64,000 bases of DNA. Source: Bradyrhizobium cytisi (GTDB lineage: Bacteria; Pseudomonadota; Alphaproteobacteria; Rhizobiales; Xanthobacteraceae). The position numbers were made by a program, and so were the translations under genes. Below the pieces are notes generated by a model. That model saw nothing but the letters and a program-made list of their open reading frames with translations. It ran no database searches and was not told where the DNA came from. Location of the stretch: positions 1 through 64,000 of the forward strand of contig NZ_VSSR01000032.1 of NCBI RefSeq assembly GCF_008123515.1, read 5' to 3'. Shown in pieces: positions 8,736 to 18,810 of the stretch. Each line of letters opens with the position of its first letter. Position 1 is the stretch's first letter.

Positions 8736-9539
8736 TCACACCGTCTTCTCCGGCCACCGGCAGAGATCGTTGATCAGGCATACCTCGCAGCGCGGTTTTC
8801 GCGCGAGGCAAGTATAGCGGCCGTGCAGGATCAGCCAATGATGGGCATGCAGCATGAATTCGGCCGGGATCACCTTTTGGAGACCAAGCTCGACCTCGAG
8901 CGGCGTCTTGCCGGGCGCCAGCGCGGTGCGATTGCCGACGCGAAAAACATGCGTGTCGACCGCCATGGTGTGCTCGCCGAAGGCCATGTTGAGCACGACG
9001 TTCGCGGTCTTGCGTCCCGCGCCCGGCAGCGATTCGATCTCGGCACGCGTGCGCGGCACCTCGCCGCCGAAATCGCTGAGCACCTTTGCCGACAACGCGA
9101 TCACGTTCCTGGCCTTGGTGCGGTAGAGGCCGATAGTCTTGATGTAGTCGCGCAGGCGTTCTTCGCCGAGATCGAGCATCTTCTGCGGCGTATCCGCGAC
9201 CGCGAACAATGCGCGTGTCGCCTTGTTGACCCCGGCATCGGTCGCCTGCGCCGACAGCACCACGGCGACCAGCAGCGTGAACGGATTGAGGTGCTCGAGC
9301 TCGCCCTTCGGCTCCGGGTTGGCTTTGCGGAAACGGCTGAAGACCTCGTGGATCTCCGCGGGCGTCCAGGGTTTGATAGAATTGGGCTTTATCGCCTTGA
9401 GCGATTTTTTGGCCGGCGCCGATTTCTTCGCTGAAGGCGATTTTTTGGCGGAAGGCTTGGGCTTCGCGCTGGCTGCCTTTGCCTTTTTCTTCGGCATAGT
9501 CGCTTTGCGCGGGGCGGGCTTGCGGGTGATTTTGGCCAT
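8736..9539 (-). CDS. nth: Endonuclease III
   Basis: 267 residues from the ATG at 9539. This bifunctional DNA glycosylase/AP lyase removes oxidised pyrimidines in base excision repair. The helix-hairpin-helix LPGAGRKTANVVLN carries the catalytic Lys177, and VDTHV carries the catalytic Asp195. The C-terminal iron-sulfur loop has the exact C-X6-C-X2-C-X5-C spacing. The first 55 residues form a Lys/Ala/Pro-rich tail absent from the E. coli enzyme and probably disordered. An upstream start at 9575 would overlap the divergent neighbour and is less likely. Confidence 0.95.
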   Translation of the reverse strand: MAKITRKPAPRKATMPKKKAKAASAKPKPSAKKSPSAKKSAPAKKSLKAIKPNSIKPWTPAEIHEVFSRFRKANPEPKGELEHLNPFTLLVAVVLSAQATDAGVNKATRALFAVADTPQKMLDLGEERLRDYIKTIGLYRTKARNVIALSAKVLSDFGGEVPRTRAEIESLPGAGRKTANVVLNMAFGEHTMAVDTHVFRVGNRTALAPGKTPLEVELGLQKVIPAEFMLHAHHWLILHGRYTCLARKPRCEVCLINDLCRWPEKTV

Positions 9540-9561
9540 GATCGGGATATACTGAGGGACG

Positions 9562-10095
9562 ATGAGCACAGGCAACGAAATTGAGCGCCAAGATCTTGAA
9601 GGTCATGCCGAGCAGCAGATCTTCTCCGCGCTGCTGACGCCGCATCGCTCGCTGAACCGCACCGGCTTTCTCGCCGTGATGCTGTTCCTGAGCGTCGTCA
9701 GCTTCGTCACCGGCATCGTCTTCCTGATGAAGGGCGCCTGGCCGGTGTTCGGCTTTTTCGGCCTCGACGTCCTGGTGATCTGGTGGGCCTTCAAGGTCAA
9801 TTTCCGCACCGCGCGAGCGCGCGAGGAGATCACGGTCACGACCACCGAAATGCGCGTCCGGCGCGTCAGCCATCGCGGCCGGGTTGCAGAATGGACCTTC
9901 AATCCGCTCTGGGTCCGCCTCGACATGGAAATGGACGAGGATTTTGGCATCGAGCACCTCTACCTGATCTCGCGCGGCCACCAGATCCAGATCGCCCGCT
10001 TCCTGGGACCGGACGAAAAGGCAAGTTTCTACAAAGGCTTGGTTGAGGCGCTGAATGCTGCCAAGCGCGGCCCGACCTACAATCCGGTCACCTGA
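9562..10095 (+). CDS. DUF2244 domain membrane protein
   Basis: 177 residues. Two close hydrophobic helices (about 34-55 and 60-80, ending in VLVIWWAFKVNF) are followed by a soluble beta-rich C-terminal part (EEITVTTTEMRVRRVSHRGR, LWVRLDMEMDEDFGIEHLYL). This is the DUF2244 pattern of alphaproteobacteria. The function is unknown; the architecture suggests a small inner-membrane protein with a cytoplasmic sensor-like or PH-like fold. It is divergent from nth, 22 bases between the starts, so the promoters must overlap. Confidence 0.8.
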   Translation: MSTGNEIERQDLEGHAEQQIFSALLTPHRSLNRTGFLAVMLFLSVVSFVTGIVFLMKGAWPVFGFFGLDVLVIWWAFKVNFRTARAREEITVTTTEMRVRRVSHRGRVAEWTFNPLWVRLDMEMDEDFGIEHLYLISRGHQIQIARFLGPDEKASFYKGLVEALNAAKRGPTYNPVT

Positions 10096-10149
10096 TCGCA
10101 GTCGGAAATCGGGTGGTTTAGTACCCCTGTCGCGCCTACATTTCCGGTC

Positions 10150-11046
10150 ATGATGACACTCGCCATACATGACCAGCGCCTGGCCAGGCCGGGCTCTCAG
10201 AACGCCGCGCTGCGCGACTACGATTCGGTGCGCCGGGCGATCGCCTTCATCTCGGAGAACTGGCGCGCGCAGCCGGCCATCGAGGCAATGGCGGATGCAG
10301 CTGGCGTCACGCCGGATGAGCTGCACCATCTGTTCCGCCGCTGGGCCTCGATCACGCCGAAGGCCTTTATGCAGGCGCTCACCCTCGATCACGCCAAGGG
10401 GTTGCTGCGGGACTCCGCGAGCATCCTCGATGCCGCGCTCGACTCAGGCCTCTCGGGGCCGGGCCGGCTGCACGATCTCTTCGTCACCCACGAAGCGATG
10501 TCGCCGGGCGAATGGAAGAACGGCGGCGCGGGCCTCACCTTGCGCTACGGCTTCCACCCCTCGCCGTTCGGCACCGCGATCGTGATCGCCACCGATCGCG
10601 GTCTGTCAGGTCTCGCCTTCGCCGACCCCGGCGAAGAGAAGATCGCACTCGCCGACATGACGCGACGATGGCGAAACGCAACCTATGTCGAGGATCACGA
10701 AGGCACCGCACCGCTCGCGCAGCGCATCTTCGACACGAAACTCTGGCGGCCGGATCAGCCGCTGCGCGTAGTCATGATCGGCACCGATTTCGAGGTGCGG
10801 GTGTGGGAGACGCTGTTGAAGATCCCGATGGGACGCGCGGTGTCCTATTCCGACATCGCCTGCAACATCAACAATCCGAAGGCGTCGCGCGCCGTCGGCG
10901 CAGCCGTCGGCAAGAACCCGGTCTCATTCGTCGTGCCCTGCCACCGCGCGCTCGGCAAGAGCGGCACGCTCACCGGCTATCACTGGGGCATCACCCGCAA
11001 GCAGGCGATGCTGGGCTGGGAAGCCGGGCAGCTGGGGATGCAGTAG
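10150..11046 (+). CDS. AraC / O6-methylguanine-DNA methyltransferase fusion (Ada-like)
   Basis: 298 residues. Residues about 25-120 form an AraC-type DNA-binding domain (LHHLFRRWASITPKAFMQAL). Residues about 130-295 form an alkylguanine-DNA alkyltransferase with the active-site PCHR at 263-266 (acceptor Cys264) and the C-terminal GYHWGITRK. It repairs O6-alkylguanine by transferring the alkyl group to itself. The N-terminal zinc domain of E. coli Ada, whose cysteine takes methyl groups from phosphotriesters and switches the activator on, is missing. ATG codons at 10150 and 10153 are both possible. Nearby nth is another repair gene, but on the other strand. Confidence 0.9.
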   Translation: MMTLAIHDQRLARPGSQNAALRDYDSVRRAIAFISENWRAQPAIEAMADAAGVTPDELHHLFRRWASITPKAFMQALTLDHAKGLLRDSASILDAALDSGLSGPGRLHDLFVTHEAMSPGEWKNGGAGLTLRYGFHPSPFGTAIVIATDRGLSGLAFADPGEEKIALADMTRRWRNATYVEDHEGTAPLAQRIFDTKLWRPDQPLRVVMIGTDFEVRVWETLLKIPMGRAVSYSDIACNINNPKASRAVGAAVGKNPVSFVVPCHRALGKSGTLTGYHWGITRKQAMLGWEAGQLGMQ

Positions 11047-11056
11047 GCGAGATGCA

Positions 11057-11148
11057 GTAGGGTGGGCAAAGGCGCACAGCGCCGTGCCCACCATGCTTCC
11101 GCGATCGCCGACGGATGGTGGGCACGCTATTCGCTTTGCCCACCCTAC
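11057..11148. repeat. Interspersed inverted repeat, GTAGGGTGGGCAAAG type
   Basis: Arms at 11057-11094 and 11115-11148 are near reverse complements: GTAGGGTGGGCAAAGGCGCA and ATGGTGGGCACGC...GCCCACCCTAC. It fills the space between two convergent genes and may end transcription from both sides. The same family recurs at 25234-25329 and, as a diverged version, at 63504-63590. Confidence 0.8.
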
Positions 11149-11158
11149 GGGACCGAGC

Positions 11159-11782
11159 TCAGCCCGCCAGATCCAGCTTCGATGCCACCGTCGAATCCGC
11201 GTTGAGGCGATAGATGATCGGCACGCCGGTGGCGAGCTCGCGCTTCAAGATGCCTTCGGGCGACAGCTTCTCCAGCACCATGATCAGAGCGCGCAGCGAG
11301 TTGCCGTGAGCGGCAACAAGCGTGCGCTTGCCGTTGAGCACCCCGGGCAGGATTTCCTGCACATAATACGGCAGTGCCCGCGCCAGCGTGTCCTTCAGGC
11401 TTTCGCCGCCGGGCGGCGGCACGTCGTAGGAGCGGCGCCAGATCAGCACCTGGTCCTCGCCCCATTTCTTGCGCGCGTCGTCCTTGTTGAGGCCGGAGAG
11501 ATCGCCGTAGTCGCGCTCGTTCAGGGCGAGGTCCTTCGAGGTCGGCAAGCCCGTCTGGCCGAGCTCGCCGAGAATGAGATCGAGCGTGTGCTGTGCGCGC
11601 GTGAGCACCGAGGTGTAGGCGACATCGAACACGAGGCCCTGCACCTTCAGCTTGCGGCCGGCTTCCGAGGCCTCCTTCATACCAAGCTCGGTGAGATCAG
11701 GATCCTTCCAGCCGGTGAACAGGTTCTTCAGATTCCATTCGCTCTGGCCGTGCCGCACCAGCACGAGAAGACGTTCGCTCAT
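11159..11782 (-). CDS. gpmA: 2,3-bisphosphoglycerate-dependent phosphoglycerate mutase
   Basis: 207 residues. It interconverts 3- and 2-phosphoglycerate in glycolysis and gluconeogenesis. The phosphohistidine motif VRHGQSEWN lies at about 9-17, with the second conserved histidine in VAAHGNSLRAL. LNERDYGDLSGLNKDDAR is typical of the GpmA form. The protein is shorter than the 250-residue E. coli enzyme, as is usual for alphaproteobacterial forms. It is 25 bases downstream of dapB, probably at the end of a long minus-strand run. Confidence 0.95.
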   Translation of the reverse strand: MSERLLVLVRHGQSEWNLKNLFTGWKDPDLTELGMKEASEAGRKLKVQGLVFDVAYTSVLTRAQHTLDLILGELGQTGLPTSKDLALNERDYGDLSGLNKDDARKKWGEDQVLIWRRSYDVPPPGGESLKDTLARALPYYVQEILPGVLNGKRTLVAAHGNSLRALIMVLEKLSPEGILKRELATGVPIIYRLNADSTVASKLDLAG

Positions 11783-11807
11783 TGACTAGTTCCGTTGCTT
11801 GCTTTGC

Positions 11808-12623
11808 TCAGATGTCTGAAAGGCCGAGCACGTCGGCCATGGAGTAGTGCCCCGGCTTCTTGCCATGCGCCCACAGCGCCGCCTTCAGCGCGCCGTGCGC
11901 GAACAGCATGCGGTCCTCGGCGAGATGCGACAGCGTCAGGCGCTCGAACGGGCCGAGGAAGGTCACGCTGTGCTCACCGGCGACGGTGCCGCCGCGCAAG
12001 GAGGCAAAGCCGATCGCGCCCGGCTTGCGCGCGCCGGTGATGCCGTCGCGGCCGCGTTCCGCATTGTCCTCGAGCGAGATGCCGCGGCCGGCCGCTGCAG
12101 CCTGGCCCAGCATCAGCGCGGTGCCGGAGGGCGCATCGATCTTCATGCGGTGATGGGCTTCGACGATCTCGATGTCAAAATTCTCGTCGAGCGCCTTGGC
12201 GACGCGCTTGACCACGGCGGCGAGTAGATTGACGCCCAGGCTCATATTGCCCGATTGCACCACGACCGCGCGGTTGGTGACGCTCCTGATCACGGCATTA
12301 TCGGAATTGGAAAGCCCCGTGGTGCCGATGACATGGACGAGCCCGCGCTCGGCTGCGATTGCGACATTGGCGATGGTGGCCGCCGGCACGGTGAAATCCA
12401 GAATGCCGTCGGCCTCCTTCGACATCGCCCAGAGATCGGCGGACACCGTGATGCCGTTGGCGGGCAGGCCGGCGAGCACGCCGGCATCCTTGCCGAGCAG
12501 CTCCGAGCCCGGCGCCTCCAGGGCGCCAGCCAGCACCGCGCCTTTGCTCTCGGAAATCGCCCGCGTCAGCGCACGACCCATCCGGCCGCCGGCTCCAGCA
12601 ACAATCAAGCGCATGTCAGACAT
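11808..12623 (-). CDS. dapB: 4-hydroxy-tetrahydrodipicolinate reductase
   Basis: 271 residues. It reduces hydroxy-tetrahydrodipicolinate in the diaminopimelate/lysine pathway, supplying peptidoglycan and lysine. The N-terminal dinucleotide fold has VAGAGGRMGRAL (about 8-19). The catalytic loop is VEAHHRMKIDAPSGTA with the paired histidines and Lys. A hydrophobic C-terminal LRGGTVAGEHSVTFLGP block is conserved. It precedes gpmA and follows a DUF1330 gene, the gap to which holds a hairpin. Confidence 0.96.
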   Translation of the reverse strand: MSDMRLIVAGAGGRMGRALTRAISESKGAVLAGALEAPGSELLGKDAGVLAGLPANGITVSADLWAMSKEADGILDFTVPAATIANVAIAAERGLVHVIGTTGLSNSDNAVIRSVTNRAVVVQSGNMSLGVNLLAAVVKRVAKALDENFDIEIVEAHHRMKIDAPSGTALMLGQAAAAGRGISLEDNAERGRDGITGARKPGAIGFASLRGGTVAGEHSVTFLGPFERLTLSHLAEDRMLFAHGALKAALWAHGKKPGHYSMADVLGLSDI

Positions 12624-12702
12624 GGTGTGATCCTCTCAGGGCCGTTGTAGCGGCGGGATGCAGTTCCGGCAACCGAAGCCCACCAGCACGCGGCGCGCTC
12701 CC

Positions 12703-12719
12703 ACCCTCCCCTGGAGGGT
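12703..12719 (-). terminator. Hairpin downstream of the DUF1330 gene
   Basis: ACCCTCC (12703-12709), loop CCT, GGAGGGT (12713-12719): a perfect 7-bp stem 20 bases past the DUF1330 stop. It is flanked by A-rich sequence rather than a long T run, so it may be a weak terminator or an RNA-stabilising stem before dapB. Confidence 0.4.
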
Positions 12720-12739
12720 AGGAAAGAGAAGATCGAACC

Positions 12740-13051
12740 TCAACCGTCCGACGGCTGTGGGCCGTCATAGCCCTCGATGATGATGAGGTCGGCGATCGCG
12801 TGCGGCTGGCGCACCTTGATGTTGGCCTGGTATTCCGGCGAGTTGTAGCAGGCGATCGCGGTCTGGTAGTCCGGGAATTCGATCACGACGTTGCGGGTCC
12901 GGCTGGCACCTTCGACCGTGGTGAACTTGCCGGCCCGGACGACGAAGCGGCCACCCCATTTTTTGAAGATGGGACCGTTGGCGACGGCGTAGGGCTTGTA
13001 GCCCTCGTCATTGCTCACGTCGACGCGCCCGATCCAGTAGCCTTTTGCCAT
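12740..13051 (-). CDS. DUF1330 domain-containing protein
   Basis: 103 residues from the ATG at 13051 (MAKGYWIGRVDVSNDEGYKP). The small ferredoxin-like alpha/beta barrel fold of the DUF1330 family is indicated by FVVRAGKFTTVEG and NVVIEFPDYQTAIACYNSPE. The function is unknown; relatives are dimeric EthD/ABM-like proteins. AAGGAG stands shortly before the ATG as a ribosome site. It lies 22 bases downstream of pyrF, so is probably cotranscribed. A longer frame upstream would overlap pyrF and is not used. Confidence 0.85.
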   Translation of the reverse strand: MAKGYWIGRVDVSNDEGYKPYAVANGPIFKKWGGRFVVRAGKFTTVEGASRTRNVVIEFPDYQTAIACYNSPEYQANIKVRQPHAIADLIIIEGYDGPQPSDG

Positions 13052-13073
13052 TGTTCTTCTCCTTGGTTGCTCG

Positions 13074-13784
13074 TCAGCCGAGCGCCTGCGCGACCTCGGC
13101 GTGGATGGCGTCTGCGACTGCCTTGGGGTCCGTGGCTTCCACCACCGGGCGCCCGACGACGAGGTAATCGGCACCCGCGGTGATCGCGCGACCGGGCGTC
13201 ATGATGCGCTTCTGGTCGCCGGTTGCCGAGCCCGCCGGGCGAATGCCGGGAGTGACGAGATGCATCTGGTGGCCGACGATCTTGCGCAAGGCTCCGACTT
13301 CCTCGGGCGAGGACACCAGCCCATCGACGCCGAGCACCTGCGCCTGCTGCGCGCGCGCTTCGACGAGCTCGGAGACGCCGAGCCGGTAGCCGGCCGCGTG
13401 CAGATCGTCCTCGTTGTACGAGGTCAGCACCGTGACGGCGAGGATCTTCAGGCGCGACGTGCCGCGGCCTTCGACGGCGCCCTTCATGGTCTGCGGATAG
13501 GCGTGCACGGTGAGGAAGGTCGCACCCAGCCTGGCGACACTCTCGACACCGCGCGTCACCGTGTTGCCGATGTCGTGCAGCTTGAGATCGGCAAACACCT
13601 TCTTGCCCTTGTCGGCGAGCTTGCCGATCAGCGGCAGGCCGCCGGCATAAGCGAGCTGATAGCCGATCTTGTAGAACGTGACGCTGTCGCCAAGCCTTGC
13701 GATCATCGCTTCCGCGGCATCAACGCTCGGCAGATCGAGCGCAACGATCAGGCGGTCCTTCGGGGCGATTTCGGCTGGCGTCAT
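13074..13784 (-). CDS. pyrF: Orotidine 5'-phosphate decarboxylase
   Basis: 236 residues. It decarboxylates OMP to UMP, the last step of de novo pyrimidine synthesis. The active-site DLKLHDIGNTVTRGV block contains the Asp-Lys-Asp tetrad residues, and RLIVALDLPS is the usual first strand. The C-terminal ITAGADYLVVGRPVVEATDP binds phosphate. It lies six bases downstream of the flavin reductase stop, within the same minus-strand run. Confidence 0.97.
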   Translation of the reverse strand: MTPAEIAPKDRLIVALDLPSVDAAEAMIARLGDSVTFYKIGYQLAYAGGLPLIGKLADKGKKVFADLKLHDIGNTVTRGVESVARLGATFLTVHAYPQTMKGAVEGRGTSRLKILAVTVLTSYNEDDLHAAGYRLGVSELVEARAQQAQVLGVDGLVSSPEEVGALRKIVGHQMHLVTPGIRPAGSATGDQKRIMTPGRAITAGADYLVVGRPVVEATDPKAVADAIHAEVAQALG

Positions 13785-13790
13785 GTCACC

Positions 13791-14369
13791 TCACATCATG
13801 TGTTGGGAAATGTCGATCAACTGCCGCACCAACTCCTTCAACGAAGCGATATCGCCCTCGTTCTTCAACCTGTCCATATCGTCATAGGCCTGGTCGGCAA
13901 AGGCGAGCGTGAGCTGGCTGGCGATCACATTGGCGTGGCAGGAGGTCAGGATCAGCCGCAACGCCTGCAGCGCGCGCGCCGCACCGAGCCGGCTCTGCGA
14001 AGCACCGGCAAGCGCAAAGGCGCGGTTGCGGAACACTTCGCCGCGCGCCTCGTGGAGCTCATGCACGCGGCTCACCCAGTCGATCGCATTCTTCAGCAGC
14101 GGCGGCACCGAGGCGTTGTATTCGGGCGAGACGAACAGCACGCCATGATGCGCGCCGATCATGCGCTTGAGATTGATCGCGTGCTTGGGCACGCCGGATT
14201 TGGCCTGGAGATCGCCGTCGTAAATCGGCAGCGGAAAATCGGCGAGCGAGATGCGCGTGACGTCAACGCCGGCCCGGGCGAATTCATACGCGGCGACCGC
14301 CGCCAGCTTCGCATTGTGCGAGCCGGTGCGGAGCGAGCCGGGAATGACCAGGATTTTCGGGGCTGACAT
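13791..14369 (-). CDS. NADPH-dependent FMN reductase family protein
   Basis: 192 residues from the ATG at 14369 (MSAPKILVIPGSLRTGSHNA). This flavodoxin-like fold carries the FMN phosphate-binding loop GSLRTGSHN and the conserved SPEYNASVPPLLKNAIDWVS of the YieF/azoreductase-type flavin reductases. It reduces quinones, flavins or chromate-like acceptors with NAD(P)H; the physiological acceptor is unknown. A longer start at 14408 would add 13 atypical residues. It lies between pmtA and pyrF on the same strand. Confidence 0.9.
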   Translation of the reverse strand: MSAPKILVIPGSLRTGSHNAKLAAVAAYEFARAGVDVTRISLADFPLPIYDGDLQAKSGVPKHAINLKRMIGAHHGVLFVSPEYNASVPPLLKNAIDWVSRVHELHEARGEVFRNRAFALAGASQSRLGAARALQALRLILTSCHANVIASQLTLAFADQAYDDMDRLKNEGDIASLKELVRQLIDISQHMM

Positions 14370-14426
14370 CCGATCCAATACGTTCGGCGAAACGAGCCCG
14401 CCGCGCATTAGAGGAAGCCGGCGGAA

Positions 14427-15026
14427 TTAGTCCTTGCGATACACCCAGACGCGGGCCGGCGGAAGGTTCATCCAGATCCGTTCCGAGGCCTCGGTGGTCA
14501 CGCCGGGCAGCGATTTCGGGATCGGTGGCACCACCGCATAGGTGAACTGGACGAAGGGCGCACCGGGTGCGAGCGCCGTGAAGGCGTCGCGAATGAGCCG
14601 CAGCCGCGTCAGCATCGGTTTTGTGACCAGCGGCAGGCCGGAGACCACCGCGCTAGCCGGCGCGCTCAGCACGTTCCAGAGCGTGTCTCGGAGGCGATAG
14701 GCATCGCCCTGCACCACCTTGGCCTGCGGATAGCGGTCGCGCAAAAGCGCGCAGAAGCCGGGATTGTATTCGACGAGGACGAGGCGCTTCTGGTCGACGC
14801 CGCGCTCGACCAGCGCCGAGGTGATGGCGCCCGTGCCGGGCCCGAGCTCGACCACCGGAGCATCCGAATTGACATCGACGTAATGAGCCATGGTCCGGGC
14901 GAGAAGTTTGCCCGACGGCATCACCGCGCCCATGTGGAGGGGCTTTTCGATCCACGACCTCAGAAAGCGCACCTCGTCGTCAAGACGAGGCTTCTTCAAC
15001 GCACGCGCGGACGACGGCAATGGCAT
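14427..15026 (-). CDS. pmtA: Phosphatidylethanolamine N-methyltransferase
   Basis: 199 residues. It matches the small soluble PmtA of Rhodobacter/Bradyrhizobium type, which methylates phosphatidylethanolamine with S-adenosylmethionine towards phosphatidylcholine. The SAM motif is VVELGPGTGAITSAL (about 58-72), followed by LVEYNPGFCALLRDRYP and VVSGLPLVTKP. The fold resembles KsgA-type rRNA methyltransferases, the main alternative, but the location directly after dnaJ fits the known Bradyrhizobium arrangement. Phosphatidylcholine is important for symbiotic rhizobia. Confidence 0.85.
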   Translation of the reverse strand: MPLPSSARALKKPRLDDEVRFLRSWIEKPLHMGAVMPSGKLLARTMAHYVDVNSDAPVVELGPGTGAITSALVERGVDQKRLVLVEYNPGFCALLRDRYPQAKVVQGDAYRLRDTLWNVLSAPASAVVSGLPLVTKPMLTRLRLIRDAFTALAPGAPFVQFTYAVVPPIPKSLPGVTTEASERIWMNLPPARVWVYRKD

Positions 15027-15119
15027 GTCTGGACCGGACGGGACGAGACCGCGTGACCGCGGCGTGTCAGAAAATGGTCACAAAGAGGTATAGGCCGAAG
15101 GCGATACGGTCAAGACGGC

Positions 15120-16256
15120 TCAACTCGCCCGATTACCGAAGAAATCCTTGACCTTGGTAAAGAAGCCCTCGGATTCCGGCTGGGTGTTGCCGGAGGAGAG
15201 CTTGTCGAACTCGGCCAGCAATTCCTGCTGCTTCCTGGTGAGGTTCTGCGGGGTCTCGACCACGACCTGAACGTACATGTCGCCCATCTGGCGCGAGCGC
15301 AGCACCGGCATGCCCTTTGATGCAATGCGGAATCGGCGGGCGGACTGGGTTCCGGCGGGGACCTTCACCTTGGCCTTGCCCTTGTCGATGGTCGGCACCT
15401 CGAATTCACCGCCAAGCGCCGCGGTCACCATCGAGATCGGCACGCGACAATGCAGATCGGCGCCGTCGCGCTGGAAAAACTGGTGCTGGGCCAGCGACAG
15501 GAAGATGTAGAGATCGCCGGGCGGGCCGCCGCGGACGCCGGCCTCGCCTTCGCCGGCGAGCCTGATCCTGGTGCCGTCCTCGACGCCCTGGGGGATGTTG
15601 ACCGACAGATTCCGCTCGCGGGTGACGCGACCCTGGCCCGAGCAGGACGGGCAGGCGTCCTCGATCATCTGGCCGCGGCCCTGGCAGCCGGGGCAGGTGC
15701 GCTCGAGAGTGAAGAAGCCCTGCGACTGCCGCACGCGGCCGGCACCGCCGCAGGTCGAGCAGATCTTGGGCTTGGTGCCCGCCTTGGCGCCGATGCCCGA
15801 GCAGGCCTCGCAGGTGACCGAGACCGGAATCTCGATCTGCGCGGTCTTGCCGCCAAAGGCTTCCTCGAGAGTGATTTCCATGTTGTAGCGGAGGTCGGCG
15901 CCACGCTCGCGGCCGCCGCGGCCGCGCTGTCCGGCCATGCCGAACAGATCTTCGAAAATATCGGAGAACGAGGAGGCGAAGCCCGCACCGAAACCGGCAC
16001 CGCCGCCGCCGGGACCGCCCTGCTCGAAGGCGGCATGGCCGAAACGGTCATAGGCCGCGCGCTTGTCCTTGTCCTTCAGGACCTCGTAGGCCTCGTTGAT
16101 TTCCTTGAACTTGACCTCGCTGGTGTCATCCCCGGGATTGCGGTCGGGGTGAAACTTCATCGCCAGCTTGCGGAACGACGACTTCAACCTGGATTCGTCG
16201 GCGTCACGTTCGACTTCGAGGGTTTCGTAATAGCAGCGCTTGGCGGACGTGGACAT
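15120..16256 (-). CDS. dnaJ: Chaperone protein DnaJ
   Basis: 378 residues from the ATG at 16256; an in-frame TTG two codons earlier is less likely. It is the Hsp40 partner of DnaK. The J domain has the HPD tripeptide in MKFHPDRNPGDD. Next come a Gly/Phe-rich linker (about 75-120), four CxxCxGxG zinc motifs (CEACSGIG, CSTCGGAG, CPGCQGRG, CPSCSGQG), and the substrate-binding C-terminal domains. It lies 243 bases downstream of dnaK; a hairpin in that gap may reduce expression relative to dnaK. Confidence 0.97.
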   Translation of the reverse strand: MSTSAKRCYYETLEVERDADESRLKSSFRKLAMKFHPDRNPGDDTSEVKFKEINEAYEVLKDKDKRAAYDRFGHAAFEQGGPGGGGAGFGAGFASSFSDIFEDLFGMAGQRGRGGRERGADLRYNMEITLEEAFGGKTAQIEIPVSVTCEACSGIGAKAGTKPKICSTCGGAGRVRQSQGFFTLERTCPGCQGRGQMIEDACPSCSGQGRVTRERNLSVNIPQGVEDGTRIRLAGEGEAGVRGGPPGDLYIFLSLAQHQFFQRDGADLHCRVPISMVTAALGGEFEVPTIDKGKAKVKVPAGTQSARRFRIASKGMPVLRSRQMGDMYVQVVVETPQNLTRKQQELLAEFDKLSSGNTQPESEGFFTKVKDFFGNRAS

Positions 16257-16427
16257 GTTCAACTCGGTCTATCCAATCGCGATTCAAGTCGGGGCGAAGC
16301 AACGTCGCCACGTGACGATATAGGCAGCCTTCCGCCTTGCGGCAGAGGACTGCATGGCAACGTCGAGAATAACGGCTGGGAATTGATCGATCGTAACGGG
16401 CGCTCGTCCCGTCGAGCCCGACACGGC

Positions 16428-16452
16428 GGCCTCCCCCTTGAGAGGGGAGGCC
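16428..16452 (-). promoter_or_regulatory. Strong hairpin between dnaK and dnaJ
   Basis: GGCCTCCCC (16428-16436), loop CTTGAGA, GGGGAGGCC (16444-16452): a perfect 9-bp GC-rich stem about 50 bases past the dnaK stop. There is no T run, so it is more likely a partial attenuator or an RNA stability element than a full terminator. Confidence 0.5.
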
Positions 16453-16499
16453 TGTGCAGCGTGTGGGGTCCAAGCCGTCCGCATCATACCCTCTCGGGC

Positions 16500-18401
<1,902 letters not shown>

Positions 18402-18503
18402 GGTCCTGATATCCTTGTTTTTGCGGCAGGTTGGCTGGGCCCAGAAGGCACCCGAACCGAAACCCCCTAAGATCAAACATTCGCGATATTGCGATGGTTG
18501 ACG

Positions 18504-18534
18504 CTCATATAGGAGGGGGGGAGGGGCCCGCAAG
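18504..18534 (-). promoter_or_regulatory. Candidate RpoH (sigma-32) promoter of dnaK
   Basis: Read on the minus strand: CTTG (18534-18531), 17-base spacer, CCTATATGAG (18513-18504). This fits the alphaproteobacterial heat-shock pattern CTTG-N17/18-CYTATNTNNG at every specified base. It lies about 105 bases before the dnaK ATG. Confidence 0.65.
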
Positions 18535-18810
18535 GACCGAGCGCAAGTTTCGGCCGTGAAAACATTGGGTTTTGGAAGATCATATCCGGGCCTCACCGCC
18601 CTTGCGGGTGAGGAAATATTAACAGGTTCGGCCATCTGCCAGCCCCGCCGCCGTGATTGGCCCGGCCCTGTTGCCGGCGCGCCAAACCCGCTAAAAGGCG
18701 CCGGCCGGACAGCCTCGCCATGGGCTGCCTCCCATGGGGCTGCTTCGCGCGACAAAGCGGCCCAATCGCCGAACATTGAACGGCCTCAATGTGAACCAAT
18801 CAGAGTGCCC
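18535..18810. other. Intergenic region between dnaK promoter and the exported-protein gene
   Basis: No gene is seen here. It carries a perfect dyad CCATGGG-CTGCCT-CCCATGG (18718-18737) and a GC-rich stem around CCGGCGC / GCGCCGG (about 18674-18704). These may be a regulatory site or leader structure for the plus-strand gene at 18811; nothing more specific is recognised. Confidence 0.4.

Noticed and set aside
8695..10392. A 565-codon minus-strand frame covering nth and the DUF2244 gene.
   Set aside because: It runs in another frame over well-identified genes and has no family features.
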